This document shows positions 33,578-41,181 of a stretch of 64,000 nt of DNA, piece after piece. How positions within the stretch are numbered: position 1 is the first letter of the stretch; the number at the start of each line of letters is the position of its first letter. The stretch covers positions 1 through 64,000 of the forward strand of contig JBFFED010000002.1 in assembly GCA_041559015.1 (NCBI GenBank), given 5' to 3'. Source of the DNA: COMBO-56-21 sp041559015. GTDB lineage: Archaea > Thermoplasmatota > Thermoplasmata > UBA10834. Under the pieces are notes generated by a model. That model made no database searches and had not been told where the DNA came from. It saw only the letters and a list, made by a program, of their open reading frames with translations. Position numbers and translations under genes: made by a program.

Positions 33578-34687
33578 TCAGCTGCTCTGTTCGCCAGATC
33601 GCGCCCTCAGCCAGGAAGAGATCTTCGGGCAGACGTCCCTTTGTGATTTGCCGCCGACGAACATTCCAATATGTCCCGTCGGAAAGACCACGACTTCTTT
33701 ATCTGTGCTCGCAACTGCATCGTTGAGCGGCTTGCTGGCAGCGATGGGAACTAGGTGGTCGTACTCCCCCATCACGTTCAGCAGAGGCATTGTGATGTTC
33801 TTGAGGTCGACCCTCTTCCCGTCCAGCATCATTTCGTTCTTTATCAGCAGGTTCTTCTGATAGCAGTCCTTGATGAACTGTCGATACATTTCCCCTGCCT
33901 GGTTAGGACTGTCAAAGATCCATTTTTCCATCCGCAGGAAGTTCTTCACGGCTTCCTCATTCTTGCGCCCGCTGTCTTCGTCATCCCCGTTGCTCTCAAT
34001 CTTCTCAAAGAATATGACGTACTTGTCTATCAAGACTCTGAAGGGGTCGGTTAGTAGGAAGCCCGTGTTGAGTAGATTCCCAGGTACCATTCCGTATGCA
34101 TCCACTATCCTGTCGGCATCTAGGCTCTTTGCCCAGACGTGGAGGAGCCCTTCATCGGTGTCGAAATCGACGGGTGTCACCATTGTTGCGAGGTTCTGGA
34201 TCTTTTCCGGATGCAGCGATGAATACATCACCGAGAAGGTACCACCCTGGCAAACGCCGAACAGGGACACTTTCTCAGCTCCGGACAACTCCCTTATCTT
34301 CTCGACGGCGTTGTCGATATACCCGTTCACATAGTCATCGATGGTGAGATACCTGTCTATTCCTGACGGATATCCCCAGTCAATGATGTATACATCGAGC
34401 CCATCATCGAGCAGTTTCTTGACGACACTCTTGTCGGGCTGGAGATCAAGTATGTAGTGTCTGTTGACAAGAGCATAGACGATGAGCACGGGTACTGGAT
34501 AAGGCTTCTTCACTACTGGGATGTAGTGAAGCAGCCTCATATCATCCTGTGTGTAGACGACCTCTGAAGGGGTCATCCCGACCGAGATCTCTGGTGCCTT
34601 GAGGAATAGGTCGAGCATCCTCATCGCCTTCCTGTTGTTCTCTATCAGTTCCGCGAATTCCATAGTTGTCACTATCCGAAACGACAC
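33578..34687 (-). CDS. phaC: Class III polyhydroxyalkanoate synthase catalytic subunit
   Basis: Polymerises (R)-3-hydroxyacyl-CoA into PHA granules. At 369 residues it has the short class III length. The alpha/beta-hydrolase core carries the lipase-like box GVCQGG with nucleophile Cys146, Asp310 in GEYDHLVP and His339 in PTGHIGMF, in the order and near the numbering known for Allochromatium PhaC. VYIIDWGYPS is also characteristic. It needs a PhaE subunit, encoded 14 bases upstream. The whole operon is transcribed from upstream of 36395. Confidence 0.92.
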   Translation of the reverse strand: MSFRIVTTMEFAELIENNRKAMRMLDLFLKAPEISVGMTPSEVVYTQDDMRLLHYIPVVKKPYPVPVLIVYALVNRHYILDLQPDKSVVKKLLDDGLDVYIIDWGYPSGIDRYLTIDDYVNGYIDNAVEKIRELSGAEKVSLFGVCQGGTFSVMYSSLHPEKIQNLATMVTPVDFDTDEGLLHVWAKSLDADRIVDAYGMVPGNLLNTGFLLTDPFRVLIDKYVIFFEKIESNGDDEDSGRKNEEAVKNFLRMEKWIFDSPNQAGEMYRQFIKDCYQKNLLIKNEMMLDGKRVDLKNITMPLLNVMGEYDHLVPIAASKPLNDAVASTDKEVVVFPTGHIGMFVGGKSQRDVCPKISSWLRARSGEQSS

Positions 34688-34701
34688 TCAGGCAGCGTCC
34701 G

Positions 34702-35250
34702 TCACTTCCTCGTTGCGCTCTTTCCCTGATCTCGAACCAACTCTTTCACTTGCTTCTTGAGCAGGTAGACCTCTTTGCTGAGGTCGTCCATCTCCGTCCG
34801 CGTGGGAAGATTGGCGGGTCTGAGGAAATTCTCCTCGATTAGGACCCTCGAGGACTTCTGAAAATCCATCGAATTGGATGTCAGTCTTGCCAGATCCGAG
34901 GCAAAGAAGCTAGATTTCAGAAACTTCTTGAATGTCTCACTGTATGTCTCCATCCAGAGGTCGTAGTAGCCCTTGTAGGAGGAAGGCGAGACGCCCTCTG
35001 CGATCCGCTTCTCAACCTCCTCCTGGGTTTTCTGGCTGGCTTCCATGAAGGCACTCTGGTAGTTCGCGATGGACTGCGCCCATGCAGCATGCATGTTGAT
35101 TGTGGCCTCGAAGTTCTTCCTCAGCCTATCCACGCCTTCGCGAGATGGGCCCATGATGGGCATGTCTATGATTCTACCGTAGGTAGCCTCATAGGCCTTC
35201 AGCCAGTGCTCGAAGAAGTCATGGGATGCTTGTAGATCCGAGCTCTCCAT
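34702..35250 (-). CDS. phaE: PHA synthase subunit PhaE
   Basis: The non-catalytic subunit of class III/archaeal synthase, 182 residues. The C-terminal NLPTRTEMDDLSKEVYLLKKQV is the PhaE signature (proline-threonine-arginine then a coiled coil that contacts PhaC). The centre contains SPSSYKGYYDLWMETYSETF, the same unit repeated in the neighbouring granule protein. ATG 35250 is two bases after the preceding stop. Helical throughout, no membrane segment. Confidence 0.85.
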   Translation of the reverse strand: MESSDLQASHDFFEHWLKAYEATYGRIIDMPIMGPSREGVDRLRKNFEATINMHAAWAQSIANYQSAFMEASQKTQEEVEKRIAEGVSPSSYKGYYDLWMETYSETFKKFLKSSFFASDLARLTSNSMDFQKSSRVLIEENFLRPANLPTRTEMDDLSKEVYLLKKQVKELVRDQGKSATRK

Positions 35251-35252
35251 GA

Positions 35253-36395
35253 TCAAGTCGCCCTCGTCTGACCGAACTTCGCGTCCATCCACATCTTGGT
35301 TGCATTCGCATAGGTGTCCGCCTGAGCCCGTGCTGCCTTCTTGAGTGGGTCTATCAGTATCTTCATGGGCTCTACCGCGGGCATGAGTTCAAAGAAGTCT
35401 TTGTACGCCTTCTCATATGTATCGAACCACTGCCCGTAGAACTCCCTGTAGGATTCCGCCTCGGTCGCGTTGGTGAGTAGATCCTTCATCTTCTCTGTAG
35501 TCTTCTCCAACACCGTCAACCAGGAATTGTACAGCTCCGTACTGTTCTGCATTCCCTGGAGCATTTCATCGACCATCTCCTTCGACGGCTTCGTGATGTC
35601 GGTGGAGAACATCTTGGCGTATGTCTCTTTGTATGTATTCATCCACTGGTCGTAGAACTCTTTGTACTTCTCCGGACCTGCGTCGCCCTTTGACAGCTCG
35701 AAGAGCTTCTCTGAGAGCTCGAAAGTCAGCTTCTCCCAGGGGGTGTACATGTCCTTGTAGGACTCTCTCCACATCTTCGCCGCTTCTGCGAGGTTCGTGA
35801 GATACATGTTCGGCATGCCCGTGTACGCCTCGAAGACCTCCTTCGTGTTCTTCGATGTCATCATGCCGAGAAACTCATCGAACATCTTCTCATAGGACTT
35901 GATCCACATTTCGTAGGAGTTCTTGTAGTCCTCAGGACTCACGCCACCCAAGAGCATCTTCTGAGTCCTCCTGGAGTTCTCCTCGAGTTCGGCGCTCCAC
36001 GCCTTCATCAAATCCGTTGACTCCTGTGCACTCACGACGAGCATGTCCAGTGTCCTTCTGTCCGTCATTGCCTTCAGCATAGTTGCCTTCTGCATAGGAT
36101 AGAGTCTGTCAAGTGTGTCCTGTTGTGTCTTGACCAGTTCCTCGTAGAACTCTCGGTATTTCTCTGGCGATGTCTCCCCTGAGAGCTGCACAGCCTTGTC
36201 AAAGAGCTTGCCTGTAGACTCGATCCAGGGGTTGTACAGGTCTGTGTAGGATTCCTGCCAGACTTTCGACATTGCGCTGTAGCTTTCGGTCCACATCTTG
36301 AAGGGGTTCTTCCGCTCCTCGGTCGATCCCGTTCGGTTCGCCTTGCTCGTTTCTCCCTTCCTGCTCTTAACTGTCTCTGCTTTGTTCTTAGTCAT
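35253..36395 (-). CDS. PhaE-like/phasin granule protein built from duplicated units
   Basis: A 380-residue helical protein, first gene of the PHA operon. After a basic, disordered N-terminus (KNKAETVKSRKGETSKANR) it contains four copies of a motif S/G-P-E-x-Y-K/R-x-F/S-Y-x-x-W/L near residues 76, 153, 240 and 313. The first two plus flanking WQESYTDLYNPW form one unit of about 160 residues, and the last two plus WRESYKDMYTPW form a second. The following PhaE carries one such unit. It lacks the PhaE C-terminal signature, so a structural granule-coating or scaffold role is inferred. GGAGG precedes ATG 36395. Confidence 0.75.
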   Translation of the reverse strand: MTKNKAETVKSRKGETSKANRTGSTEERKNPFKMWTESYSAMSKVWQESYTDLYNPWIESTGKLFDKAVQLSGETSPEKYREFYEELVKTQQDTLDRLYPMQKATMLKAMTDRRTLDMLVVSAQESTDLMKAWSAELEENSRRTQKMLLGGVSPEDYKNSYEMWIKSYEKMFDEFLGMMTSKNTKEVFEAYTGMPNMYLTNLAEAAKMWRESYKDMYTPWEKLTFELSEKLFELSKGDAGPEKYKEFYDQWMNTYKETYAKMFSTDITKPSKEMVDEMLQGMQNSTELYNSWLTVLEKTTEKMKDLLTNATEAESYREFYGQWFDTYEKAYKDFFELMPAVEPMKILIDPLKKAARAQADTYANATKMWMDAKFGQTRAT

Positions 36396-36425
36396 ACTGG
36401 TTCGCCTCCACAAAACTCACAGACG

Positions 36426-36466
36426 ATTATTCAAACCGGGCGAATCCATGTAGCAAAAAAAGCTAC
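36426..36466 (-). promoter_or_regulatory. PHA operon promoter and adjacent A/T-loop inverted repeat
   Basis: On the minus strand GGTTTGAATAATC (36425-36437) gives a TATA-like TTGAATAAT about 35 bases before ATG 36395. Just upstream, GTAGC-A7-GCTAC (36450-36466) is a perfect five-base inverted repeat around a seven-base homopolymer. It sits where an archaeal activator or repressor would bind; it could alternatively be a terminator of an upstream transcript. Confidence 0.45.
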
Positions 36467-36817
36467 GAAGTTCCTAACGGCGATCTAAAACGCATCCTGT
36501 TGAATTTCCGCGATTTCCAATTCAAGCTATAGTGTTGCCGCTTATAGTCTTTGGCTTCGTACCGAGCAGTCGTCGCAGAAATACGCTGGCAAGGTTTCCC
36601 CGGAACATGGGCAATCTCAGACCCAGGCAGCGAGATGTACTGATATGAGCTTGTGCTCCGGTTCAATGGCACGCCCTCAGAGATTCCATTGAGGCACAAT
36701 CACTCGTCAAGCACTAGAATAGTCTGTCTCTGTCCATTTCGTCTTCTCACGATGAGATGGGTGTGAATCCGGATGCATAGCCGACTCTGGATAGGAAATC
36801 CCTGGTGAGCGGGCACG
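36467..36817. other. Intergenic region without a recognised gene
   Basis: About 350 bases between the PHA promoter and the alpha/beta hydrolase end. A 78-codon minus-strand frame exists but lacks a plausible start context and any recognisable sequence. Nothing else was identified. Confidence 0.35.
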
Positions 36818-37606
36818 TCAGCGAAACTTCTCAACGAGGGAAAGAAGTGCCGTCGCGAATTCTCTGGGCTGGTCAACATAGCCGACGTGCCCGCTCGGAA
36901 ACATGTGCAAATCGGTTCTCAGTTGTGTCGCGAGCCATTTGGATGCGCAGAACAAGTGCATAGCCGTCTCTTCACCTGCCGCTATGAGGATGGGGACCTT
37001 GGATCCCCTAAGCGCTTCTGCGTTGGGCTTATAGGAGATGATCACCGGCATCTCCACAGAGAAAATGACATCCCCATTGTCGAAAGCGCGTCGCATCGTG
37101 CTCGGGTCCAGACCATTGATTGCCTCGTCCTCTTTCATCTCTGTGAACACTCGCAGTGCGTTGCGGGGGCCTCCCTTCGCTACCTTGGCTTTCCAGAAGT
37201 CTGCCAGGTCATGAGCTTGATAGAGAAGCGGCATAAGCGGCGGTTCGTGCGCGATTGCCCCCCGAACTGACAGCGGGTGGCGAACGATGAGCTCGAGCAA
37301 GATCATCGCTCCGAAACTGTTGCCGAAGACGATGGCTGGACTTAGGCGCAAAGTGGACAGCAATTCCGCTGCATCATCCGCCTGCTCCGTAACCGAAGTC
37401 GACGTCCAGCCTTCTGGGCGAGGGCTTCGAGAATTTGCGCGGCGATCATACGTAATGACCGTGAACTGCTCGGCGAGGAGCTCCGCGAGCGGCTCGAACC
37501 ATCCTGCGTCTCCCGTGAGGCCCATGATCAGTAGAAGGGGCGGTCCGAAACCTCGTATCTCGTAGTAGATGTGCGTCCCATTGACCTCGGCGAGCCCATG
37601 CTTCAT
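36818..37606 (-). CDS. Alpha/beta-fold hydrolase
   Basis: A 262-residue alpha/beta hydrolase. The oxyanion region GPPLLLIMGLTGDAGWFEPL, nucleophile elbow GNSFGA (Ser) and the catalytic His in FPSGHVGYVDQP are visible. It is closest in style to haloperoxidase/3-oxoadipate enol-lactonase-like enzymes. ATG 37606 follows AGAGGG at good spacing; ATG 37615 is possible. It lies between the PHA operon and tRNA-Ala, inside the proposed insertion, so a role in thioester or polymer turnover is conceivable but not shown. Confidence 0.8.
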   Translation of the reverse strand: MKHGLAEVNGTHIYYEIRGFGPPLLLIMGLTGDAGWFEPLAELLAEQFTVITYDRRANSRSPRPEGWTSTSVTEQADDAAELLSTLRLSPAIVFGNSFGAMILLELIVRHPLSVRGAIAHEPPLMPLLYQAHDLADFWKAKVAKGGPRNALRVFTEMKEDEAINGLDPSTMRRAFDNGDVIFSVEMPVIISYKPNAEALRGSKVPILIAAGEETAMHLFCASKWLATQLRTDLHMFPSGHVGYVDQPREFATALLSLVEKFR

Positions 37607-37763
37607 CGTCGTCATCCCTCTGGCTGATTCGCTTCCGTTCACTTAATGCATTCTCCAGTGTGTTGAGCCGTGGTTGAACCGGAGACACTGGCTGTCTCTC
37701 AATCCGGCGATTGTCACACGTCCGAATCTCTTCTAACGCCCCTATGGCTTCTTCCGAGACTAA

Positions 37764-37838
37764 TGGTGGACCGGGCGAGATTTGAACTCGCGACCTCTCG
37801 CATGCCAAGCGAGCGATCTGCCGCTGATCTACCGGCCC
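37764..37838 (-). tRNA. tRNA-Ala (GGC)
   Basis: The minus strand folds as a complete cloverleaf. The acceptor is GGGCCGG/CCGGTCC, including the G3:U70 pair that is the alanine identity element. The anticodon stem CTCGC/GCGAG encloses loop TTGGCAT (anticodon GGC), the T-arm is GCGAG-TTCAAAT-CTCGC, A73 follows, and CCA is encoded (37764-37766). A TATA-like GGTTTAACT lies at 37868-37876. There is no intron. The 3' end is the likely target of the insertions to its left. Confidence 0.95.
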
Positions 37839-38046
37839 ATTCAGGATGCGATGTATATGCTCGGCCTAGTTAAACCTTGCCGATGCGATCGCCTGAAGAG
37901 CCCTTCTCTGGCGATAAGAATTCACGGTCCGTCCGAGTTGAGTGCAAACTCTGGAAAATGATGTCCTAATGGGTTTCCCCAGTCCCGCGGAAACCCGCGG
38001 GACGGGATGCGTGCGCCTGAGAGCCCCTCACGGCTGCCCGCAGTGA

Positions 38047-38313
38047 TTACTCGTCACTGTACGGACAGTCAGGGTTAGGGCAGATGCCGCCGCCACAGGA
38101 TCCGTCCTGCAACTGCTGCTGCACCTGGTCCTGGTCCTTCTCGCCGTCCAGGTCGCCGGTCTGGTTTCCGTTCGAATCAGCCGTTGCAGCGGTCACGGCA
38201 AACGCCCCGCTGACCACCAAGGCGGCGCAGAACGCAACTGCAATCCAGGCTCTGCTAGCTCTCCTCGCCCCCGATATTCTCTTCACCGGGTCGCTCTCTT
38301 GTTCCTTGCTCAT
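38047..38313 (-). CDS. Small exported cysteine-rich protein
   Basis: An 88-residue protein with a basic N-terminus (RISGARRASR), a signal-type hydrophobic core (AWIAVAFCAALVVSGAFAVTA) and an acidic, glutamine-rich mature part ending SCGGGICPNPDCPYSDE. The three clustered cysteines could bind a metal or form disulfides. The family was not recognised. It is convergent with nothing and stands alone between tRNA-Ala and purF. Confidence 0.55.
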   Translation of the reverse strand: MSKEQESDPVKRISGARRASRAWIAVAFCAALVVSGAFAVTAATADSNGNQTGDLDGEKDQDQVQQQLQDGSCGGGICPNPDCPYSDE

Positions 38314-38521
38314 GTCCTCACTTCCGGGGGCGGGGCCGTCGAGGCGTCTTCATAAGGTTCCTCAGGTCGCAGCCCGTCCGGCTAGGCTAATCCCGCCCGT
38401 TAGACGCAGGATTGGGCAATCAGTGGTAATTGCCTTACGGGACCATTATCAGACGGTGGCACAACCGAGGGATGGCATGGGGCGGATGGAGTGTCAAGAG
38501 CCAGGACCATCATGAGCCCGT

Positions 38522-39937
38522 CTACGCGAAGGAGTCGAGCTTCTTCTGGAACCGGACCTTCTCCCCGGGCACCTGGAGGGGGTACTCCTCCGTCAGGCAA
38601 CCAAGGCATAGGTTGCCCTGGGGATGGCCTATAGAGTCTATGAGTCCCTCGACCGATAAATACCCCATGCTGTCCGCCGTGATCATCTTCCCTATCTGCT
38701 CGATGGTCCTCCCAGTGGCGGCGAACTGCTCTCTCGTCTTCATGTCGATTCCGAAGTAGCACGGGGCCCGGATGGGAGGGGAGCCCACCCGGACATGCAC
38801 CTCCTTCGCCCCCGCGTTCCTGACCAGCTGCACGATCTGCCTGATGGTCGTCCCCCGGACGATGGAATCGTCCACGAGTATGACCCTCTGGTCCTTGAGG
38901 ATGCTCTTGAGCGGGTTGAGCTTCAGCATCACGTTCGTTGTTCTCTCGGACTGCTCGGGCATGATGAACGTGCGCTCCACGTACCTGTTCTTCATGAGGC
39001 CCTCGGAGTACCTTATGCCGGACTCCTCGGAGTACCCTATCGCGTGCGACCTCCCGGAATCGGGTATCGGCACGACGACATCCGCATCGACCGGCTGCTC
39101 CTGGGCCAGCCTCTGGCCTATCTTGCGCCTGACCTCGTACACGAGCCTGCCATCAATGTTGGAGTCTGCCCTCGCGAGGTATACCCACTCGAACATGCAG
39201 TGCGCCTTGCCCTTCGAGAGCCCAGTCTTGACGGACTTGAACTCGCTCGGGAGGAGCTCGATCACCTCCCCGGGCTCGACGTCCCTCACGAACTCTCCTC
39301 CCAGGGTGTCGAACACGACGCTCTCGGATGCCGCCGCGGTGCCGTACTTGGTCTTGCCCACGCACAGCGGCCTGATGCCGAGCGGGTCCCTGATGGCGAA
39401 CACCCGGCTGTCTACCATGATGGTCATGGAGTACGACCCCTGGAGCATCGACATCAGATTCTTGAGCGACTTGACGGGGTCGCCCGTATTCGCGATGTCG
39501 TTCGCCAGCAGCCTGACGGCAATCTCGGAATCGGACGAAGTGATGAACGCCCAGCCCTTCTTCTTGAGCTCCTCCATGATCTTGCTGGCGTTCACCAATT
39601 CCCCGTTGTGCGCCAGGGCGATGTCCCCGTAGTTCGTCGAGACGACGATGGGCTGCGCGTTGTCGATGTTCGAGGTGCCGAAGGTGGAGTACCTGACATG
39701 GCCTATCCCCAGCTCGCCTTTCAGGCCCTGGATGTCCTCGGGCTTGAGGGCCTGGTGCGCCAGGCCCATCCCCTTGATCGCCTTGATGCCGCTGCCATGG
39801 ACTGCGATGCCCGCGGATTCCTGGCCCCTGTGCTGGAGGACCCTGAGGGCGTAGAAGATGTCAATCGAGACGTTCCTAAGGGAGGCGATGGCGAAAACAC
39901 CACATTCTTCCTGCGGATGGTCAGACTCGATTGACAT
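38522..39937 (-). CDS. purF: Amidophosphoribosyltransferase
   Basis: First committed step of purine synthesis: glutamine plus PRPP gives 5-phosphoribosylamine. ATG 39937 (after GGGGAGG) gives a 471-residue protein. A ten-residue propeptide precedes the conserved ECGVFAIA, whose Cys becomes the N-terminal nucleophile. The class II glutamine amidotransferase domain fills the first half (LRVLQHRGQESAGIA). The PRPP-binding loop is VILVDDSIVRGTT in the second half. The C-terminal CLGCLTEEYP holds cysteines that may belong to the family's [4Fe-4S] site. It is last in an lsm-rpl37e-purF operon. Confidence 0.95.
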   Translation of the reverse strand: MSIESDHPQEECGVFAIASLRNVSIDIFYALRVLQHRGQESAGIAVHGSGIKAIKGMGLAHQALKPEDIQGLKGELGIGHVRYSTFGTSNIDNAQPIVVSTNYGDIALAHNGELVNASKIMEELKKKGWAFITSSDSEIAVRLLANDIANTGDPVKSLKNLMSMLQGSYSMTIMVDSRVFAIRDPLGIRPLCVGKTKYGTAAASESVVFDTLGGEFVRDVEPGEVIELLPSEFKSVKTGLSKGKAHCMFEWVYLARADSNIDGRLVYEVRRKIGQRLAQEQPVDADVVVPIPDSGRSHAIGYSEESGIRYSEGLMKNRYVERTFIMPEQSERTTNVMLKLNPLKSILKDQRVILVDDSIVRGTTIRQIVQLVRNAGAKEVHVRVGSPPIRAPCYFGIDMKTREQFAATGRTIEQIGKMITADSMGYLSVEGLIDSIGHPQGNLCLGCLTEEYPLQVPGEKVRFQKKLDSFA

Positions 39938-39967
39938 TACCTCCCCTGCCCACTGGGAAAGTGCCAC

Positions 39968-40135
39968 TCAATGCAGCTTCGCCCAGTTGTAGCGTCTCAT
40001 CTTGGCCGTGGCCCCGAAGCCACAGGAGGCACAGACCTTGTGCCTCACGTGATATGCCCTCTTGCCGCAGCGCCTGCACACTATGTGCGTCTTCCTGCTG
40101 CCGCGTTTTCCCATCGATGGGGTGCCCTTCGTCAT
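39968..40135 (-). CDS. rpl37e: Ribosomal protein eL37 (L37e)
   Basis: A 55-residue zinc-ribbon protein of the large ribosomal subunit. The minus strand reads MTKGTPSMGKRGSRKTHIVC and then RRCGKRAYHVRHKVCASCGFG; the two CxxC pairs bind zinc. It ends MRRYNWAKLH. It starts 11 bases after the LSm stop, the usual archaeal order. Confidence 0.95.
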   Translation of the reverse strand: MTKGTPSMGKRGSRKTHIVCRRCGKRAYHVRHKVCASCGFGATAKMRRYNWAKLH

Positions 40136-40146
40136 TCGCCCCTACC

Positions 40147-40359
40147 TCAAGGTGAGATGTAGATAACATTGTCGCCGCGGACGATGGTCGTCTCCATCTT
40201 CCGGACCACCTGGCTATCGTGGGTCTCCTCAGCGTTCTTGAGCACCAGGTTCATGTGCGGGTCGTAGCCGTCCAGGATGCCTCGGTAGCCTCTCTTGCCC
40301 TTGAGTTCCACCATGACCTGCTGGTTGATCGACTTGTTCAGAACAGCCAGGGGTTTCAT
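40147..40359 (-). CDS. LSm (Sm-like archaeal) RNA-binding protein
   Basis: A 70-residue protein forming a ring that binds U-rich RNA. Sm1 motif: VMVELKGKRGYRGILDGYDPHMNLVL. Sm2 motif: TTIVRGDNVIYISP, with the conserved RG(D)N. ATG 40359 was chosen; a TTG one codon earlier also fits. First gene of lsm-rpl37e-purF. Confidence 0.95.
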   Translation of the reverse strand: MKPLAVLNKSINQQVMVELKGKRGYRGILDGYDPHMNLVLKNAEETHDSQVVRKMETTIVRGDNVIYISP

Positions 40360-40395
40360 CAAATCAAGTCACCAAGGGCAGGATATCAGGTGCCG

Positions 40396-40404
40396 TACTT
40401 AAAG
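40396..40404 (-). promoter_or_regulatory. TATA box of the lsm-rpl37e-purF operon
   Basis: Minus-strand CTTTAAGTA preceded by AAAG-type purines (GCAAAG), about 40 bases before ATG 40359. The spacing allows a short leader. Confidence 0.5.
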
Positions 40405-40463
40405 CTTTGCGGTCGCGGGACAGGGGCCAGTCGGATGACTGGCTATGGCTTTTCCTGGCCCTT

Positions 40464-40937
40464 TCAGAGCTGCACGGTCGTGTCTTCCTTTATCCTGTCG
40501 AGGATGAGGTATGTGTTGCTCCTCTCGACCTCGTCTATCTTGATGAACGCATCCACGATGTTCTTGAGCTCCTCCCTCGAGGAGGCCCTCAAGAGCACTG
40601 CGAAGTCAATGTTCCCGAGCAGGAAGTAGACGGCCCAGACGCCCTGAATCTTGGCTATCTTCTCGCCAATCTTCCGGGAGTACTCGGGCCCGTACCTGCC
40701 GGTGACGAGGGATATCGCGAGTATCTCCTTGCCGACCTTGAGCGGGTCCACGTTCGCCTTGAACCCTGTGATCACGCCCTCCTCTATCAGCCTGTTGACC
40801 CTGTAGTGGACCGTGGAGGACGAGAGCCCCGTCTTCTCGCCTATCTTCTTGAGGCTGACGTTGCAGTCCTCTTGAAGCATCTTCAGAATGATCCTGTCGT
40901 TCTTGTCAAGTGTCACCGAATCGTCTTTCTCCGTCAA
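40464..40937 (-). CDS. Lrp/AsnC-family transcriptional regulator
   Basis: A 157-residue Lrp-like protein. The N-terminal HTH is LDKNDRIILKMLQEDCNVSLKKIG then GLSSSTVHYRVNRLIEEGVI; the C-terminal RAM (amino-acid-binding) domain runs from about 75 to the end. TTG 40937 with GGGGGA upstream is preferred; a longer GTG start at 41003 would add 22 residues without similarity. It is convergent to nothing and its targets are unknown. Confidence 0.82.
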   Translation of the reverse strand: MTEKDDSVTLDKNDRIILKMLQEDCNVSLKKIGEKTGLSSSTVHYRVNRLIEEGVITGFKANVDPLKVGKEILAISLVTGRYGPEYSRKIGEKIAKIQGVWAVYFLLGNIDFAVLLRASSREELKNIVDAFIKIDEVERSNTYLILDRIKEDTTVQL

Positions 40938-41181
40938 GGGCGCTCCCCCGATACCTTTCGAAAAGAGTACAACGGATTCGAATTGATAACGCTTTCGATG
41001 CACCCCAGTCGAACAGAAAGGATTTCAGGGGGTCCGCAATACGAAAAACACGGGTCGATGACGAAAATCAGAGGGAACGCCCCCTGGTATCGATGGAAAA
41101 CCGTCTAGAACGGCTCTGGAAGTCCGAATACGAGAATTGCTGTGCCGCGTCTCCCCGGCCACGCATCGAACATCGTTCGGC

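Noticed and set aside
37446..37873. Open frames running through the tRNA-Ala gene on both strands
   Set aside because: They read through the tRNA and the divergent start of the hydrolase gene. Such frames are common false calls at tRNA genes.
38772..39934. Long plus-strand frames (286 and 379 codons) opposite purF
   Set aside because: Antisense shadows of a gene with strong codon bias. They contain no domain, while the minus strand is a textbook PurF.
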